64,000 nucleotides of DNA, taken from assembly GCA_002162765.1 (NCBI GenBank), contig MAAR01000017.1:1-64000 (forward strand), written 5' to 3'. Made by a program: the position numbers and the translations under genes. The stretch comes from Flavobacteriales bacterium 34_180_T64. Its GTDB lineage: Bacteria > Bacteroidota > Bacteroidia > Flavobacteriales > Flavobacteriaceae. Positions 62,339-64,000 of this stretch are shown here, in pieces. Each line of letters opens with the position of its first letter. The stretch's first letter is position 1. The notes beneath the pieces are model-generated. The model worked only from the letters and a program-made list of their open reading frames with translations, did no database searches and was not told the DNA's origin.

Positions 62339-62394
62339 TTCTACTATTTTATGTTTATATAACTTAGTAACGCTGTTAAACTCTCTTTATTGTA

Positions 62395-62979
62395 TTAGTT
62401 AGTTAAAATAATATTATTCTTATCAATTACTTTTCTTAGATTAATGAGTGCATAACGCATTCTTCCTAGAGCAGTATTGATACTAACACCAGTTCTTTCA
62501 GATATTTCTTTAAAACTCATATCCTGATACATCCGCATTACTAAAACATCTTTCTGATCTTCTGGTAATTCCTCTATAAGTCGCCTTAAATCACATTCAA
62601 CCTGATCTTTTATAAGCTGCTTTTCTGCATTTAGTGCCTGATCTCCTAAAACCGAAAAAATACTAAACTCACCAGAATTATCAAATTTTGGCATTCTGTT
62701 GTTTTTTCTAAAATAATCAATCACCAAATTATGAGCTATACGCATAACCCATGGTAGAAATTTACCTTCTTCATTGTATTTGCCTAATTTTAAAGTTTTG
62801 ATGACTTTAATAAAGGTGTCTTGAAAAACATCCTCGGTTACATCTCTATCAAAAACTTTTGAATAGATAAAACTATATATTTTTTGCTTGTGTCTGTGAA
62901 TTAAAACCGAAAGCGAGCTTTCATCTCCGTCAATGTAGTTCTTGACTAAAACAGCGTCTGTGATAAGTTCGTGTCTCAT
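62395..62979 (-). CDS. RNA polymerase sigma factor, ECF type
   Basis: A 194-aa sigma-70 family protein. Region 2 covers about residues 20-95, with DRDVTEDVFQDTFIKVIKTL and the -10 recognition helix FLPWVMRIAHNLVIDYFRK. Region 4 covers about 125-185, with YQDMSFKEISERTGVSINTALGRMRYALINLRK, whose helix-turn-helix reads the -35 element. No anti-sigma gene is adjacent. It is of the type found in front of uvrA in several flavobacteria. The 228-base gap to uvrA likely holds divergent promoters. Confidence 0.93.
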   Translation of the reverse strand: MRHELITDAVLVKNYIDGDESSLSVLIHRHKQKIYSFIYSKVFDRDVTEDVFQDTFIKVIKTLKLGKYNEEGKFLPWVMRIAHNLVIDYFRKNNRMPKFDNSGEFSIFSVLGDQALNAEKQLIKDQVECDLRRLIEELPEDQKDVLVMRMYQDMSFKEISERTGVSINTALGRMRYALINLRKVIDKNNIILTN

Positions 62980-63055
62980 AATTATTACTTTAAGGGCCTA
63001 GAAGTTGCCTTCTTAGCTTGGGGTTAAATTTTAAAGTAATATTATGTTATAGGCA

Positions 63056-63133
63056 CTATTTTTTAACTGTTAGAATACCAAATATAACAACAATCATTCC
63101 TATAATGCAAAAAAAAGCACCAAACTTTAACAT
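63056..63133 (-). CDS. Possible 25-aa membrane peptide
   Basis: A minus-strand frame of 25 codons, MLKFGAFFCIIGMIVVIFGI and then LTVKK, forms one clean hydrophobic helix with a basic end. It lies between the sigma factor and uvrA. The reading frame stays open upstream without another Met, so the true extent is uncertain. AT-rich DNA often yields hydrophobic runs by chance. Confidence 0.3.
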   Translation of the reverse strand: MLKFGAFFCIIGMIVVIFGILTVKK

Positions 63134-63176
63134 TTTATTCGTTAATATTCCATTTTTTATGCTGAAATAGTTATAG

Positions 63177-63184
63177 TATCTTTG
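63177..63184 (+). promoter_or_regulatory. -7 promoter element for uvrA
   Basis: TATCTTTG matches TAnnTTTG, 23 bases before ATG 63208. The -33 region has no clear TTG. No SOS-type palindrome was noticed around it. Confidence 0.5.
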
Positions 63185-63207
63185 CAAATCTTATATGCTT
63201 GAACCCT

Positions 63208-64000
63208 ATGAATACCAACGTTTTAGATGCTAATCCTAAAAAAAATATAATAATTAAAGGTGCGAAACTTCACAATCTTAAAAATATTGATGTTGTTATT
63301 CCGAGAAACAAGCTTGTTGTAATTACTGGATTATCCGGTTCTGGGAAGTCTAGTCTGGCTTTTGATACCTTATATGCAGAAGGACAACGTCGTTATGTTG
63401 AAAGCTTGTCTAGCTATGCACGTCAATTTTTAGGTCGATTAAATAAACCAAAAGTAGATTTTATTAAAGGTATTGCTCCAGCCATAGCGATTGAACAAAA
63501 AGTGAATTCTACAAACCCAAGATCGACGGTAGGGACTTCAACGGAGATTTACGACTATCTTAAATTATTATTTGCTCGAATTGGCAAAACCTACTCTCCT
63601 ATTTCTGGTGAATTAGTAAAAAAGCATCGTACTGGAGATGTTTTAAACTTGGTAAAGCAATTCAAAGACAATGAAAAGCTACTTCTTCTATCACCAATTA
63701 CATTAGAAGAAGGAAGAACTATGTCTGATAAACTGAATGTGTTACAACAACAAGGATATGCGAGAATTAAACACAAAGAAGATGTTTTTCGTATTGATCA
63801 AGCAATTGAAAACAATATAAATACGGATGTATATCTAGTAGTTGATAGAATTATAGTTAAACATGAAGATGATTTTTATAATCGATTAGCTGACGCCATC
63901 GAAACGTCATTTTTTGAAGGAAAAGGTACTTGCATTGTTGAATCCTTATCTGATAAAAAGCAAATTAGTTTCAATAATAAATTTGAACTAGATGGCATCA
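63208..64000 (+). CDS. uvrA: UvrA excinuclease ATPase subunit (partial, runs off right edge)
   Basis: Open from ATG 63208 through the window end (264 codons). The start [20 protein letters not shown] leads to [20 protein letters not shown], then [20 protein letters not shown], which is the first Walker A motif, and [32 protein letters not shown] and [20 protein letters not shown], all diagnostic of UvrA. About a quarter to a third of the protein is visible. It recognises DNA damage in nucleotide excision repair with UvrB and UvrC. An ATG at 63195 is out of frame and stops after 12 codons. Confidence 0.97.
   Translation, partial: MNTNVLDANPKKNIIIKGAKLHNLKNIDVVIPRNKLVVITGLSGSGKSSLAFDTLYAEGQRRYVESLSSYARQFLGRLNKPKVDFIKGIAPAIAIEQKVNSTNPRSTVGTSTEIYDYLKLLFARIGKTYSPISGELVKKHRTGDVLNLVKQFKDNEKLLLLSPITLEEGRTMSDKLNVLQQQGYARIKHKEDVFRIDQAIENNINTDVYLVVDRIIVKHEDDFYNRLADAIETSFFEGKGTCIVESLSDKKQISFNNKFELDGI

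Overview
The window is a low-GC chromosomal segment from a member of the Bacteroidota, most likely the Flavobacteriaceae. Supporting signs are the AT-rich composition, the near absence of Shine-Dalgarno sequences, several promoters matching the Bacteroidota primary sigma consensus (TTG, about 17-23 bases, TAnnTTTG), a CarboxypepD_reg-type TonB receptor, a DUF5916 protein, BatA-type and TIGR02757-type proteins, and a flavobacterial capsule/exopolysaccharide locus. I see no rRNA, tRNA, CRISPR array, intact insertion sequence or prophage.

Region 1 (1-2.7 kb): the 5' part of a secreted pectate lyase on the minus strand, carrying tandem Ig-like repeats and running off the left edge. It is followed by about 840 bases without a convincing gene, which contain a 16-bp tandem direct repeat.

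Region 2 (2.7-23.8 kb): a Wzx/Wzy-type surface polysaccharide locus, nearly all on the plus strand. It encodes a polymerase, a flippase, a UDP-L-FucNAc-type pathway (FnlA/CapE, a separate cupin epimerase, FnlB/CapF, FnlC/CapG), three GT4 glycosyltransferases, an AsnB-type amidotransferase, a PglC-type initiating phosphoglycosyltransferase, an ATP-grasp ligase, a convergent BioF2/FemAB-like acyltransferase, a DegT aminotransferase, a membrane CapD/PglF dehydratase, and the Wza and Wzc export proteins. It ends at a strong hairpin. The predicted glycan starts on a 4-amino-4,6-dideoxy sugar, contains L-FucNAc, and may carry amide or amino-acyl decoration.

Region 3 (23.8-30.5 kb): proline dehydrogenase, AroB, a DinB-like protein, an Lrp/AsnC regulator, an M14 peptidase divergent from an XRE regulator across an intergenic region rich in palindromes, a small lipoprotein and a TerC protein.

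Region 4 (30.5-42 kb): topoisomerase IV subunits ParE and ParC with a small membrane protein gene coupled between them, YchF, an unlisted 39-aa membrane peptide, a ferredoxin, an acyl-CoA reductase, SerC-SerA and a DUF937 protein.

Region 5 (41.5-53.9 kb): small envelope proteins, a His/Cys-rich small protein next to a TonB receptor (probable metal uptake), FolE, a DUF5916 outer-membrane protein, LolD, a lipoprotein PPIase, a TIGR02757 protein, an M61 peptidase and a GT2 fused to a Rossmann-like domain.

Region 6 (54-64 kb): BatA-like protein, a dihydroorotase homologue lacking its metal ligands, a DUF4870-like protein, an esterase, a metallo-beta-lactamase-fold hydrolase, a conserved 483-aa protein, Bcp, an endonuclease III with no Fe-S cysteines, a 47-aa conserved-looking peptide, an ECF-type sigma factor, and the start of UvrA at the right edge.
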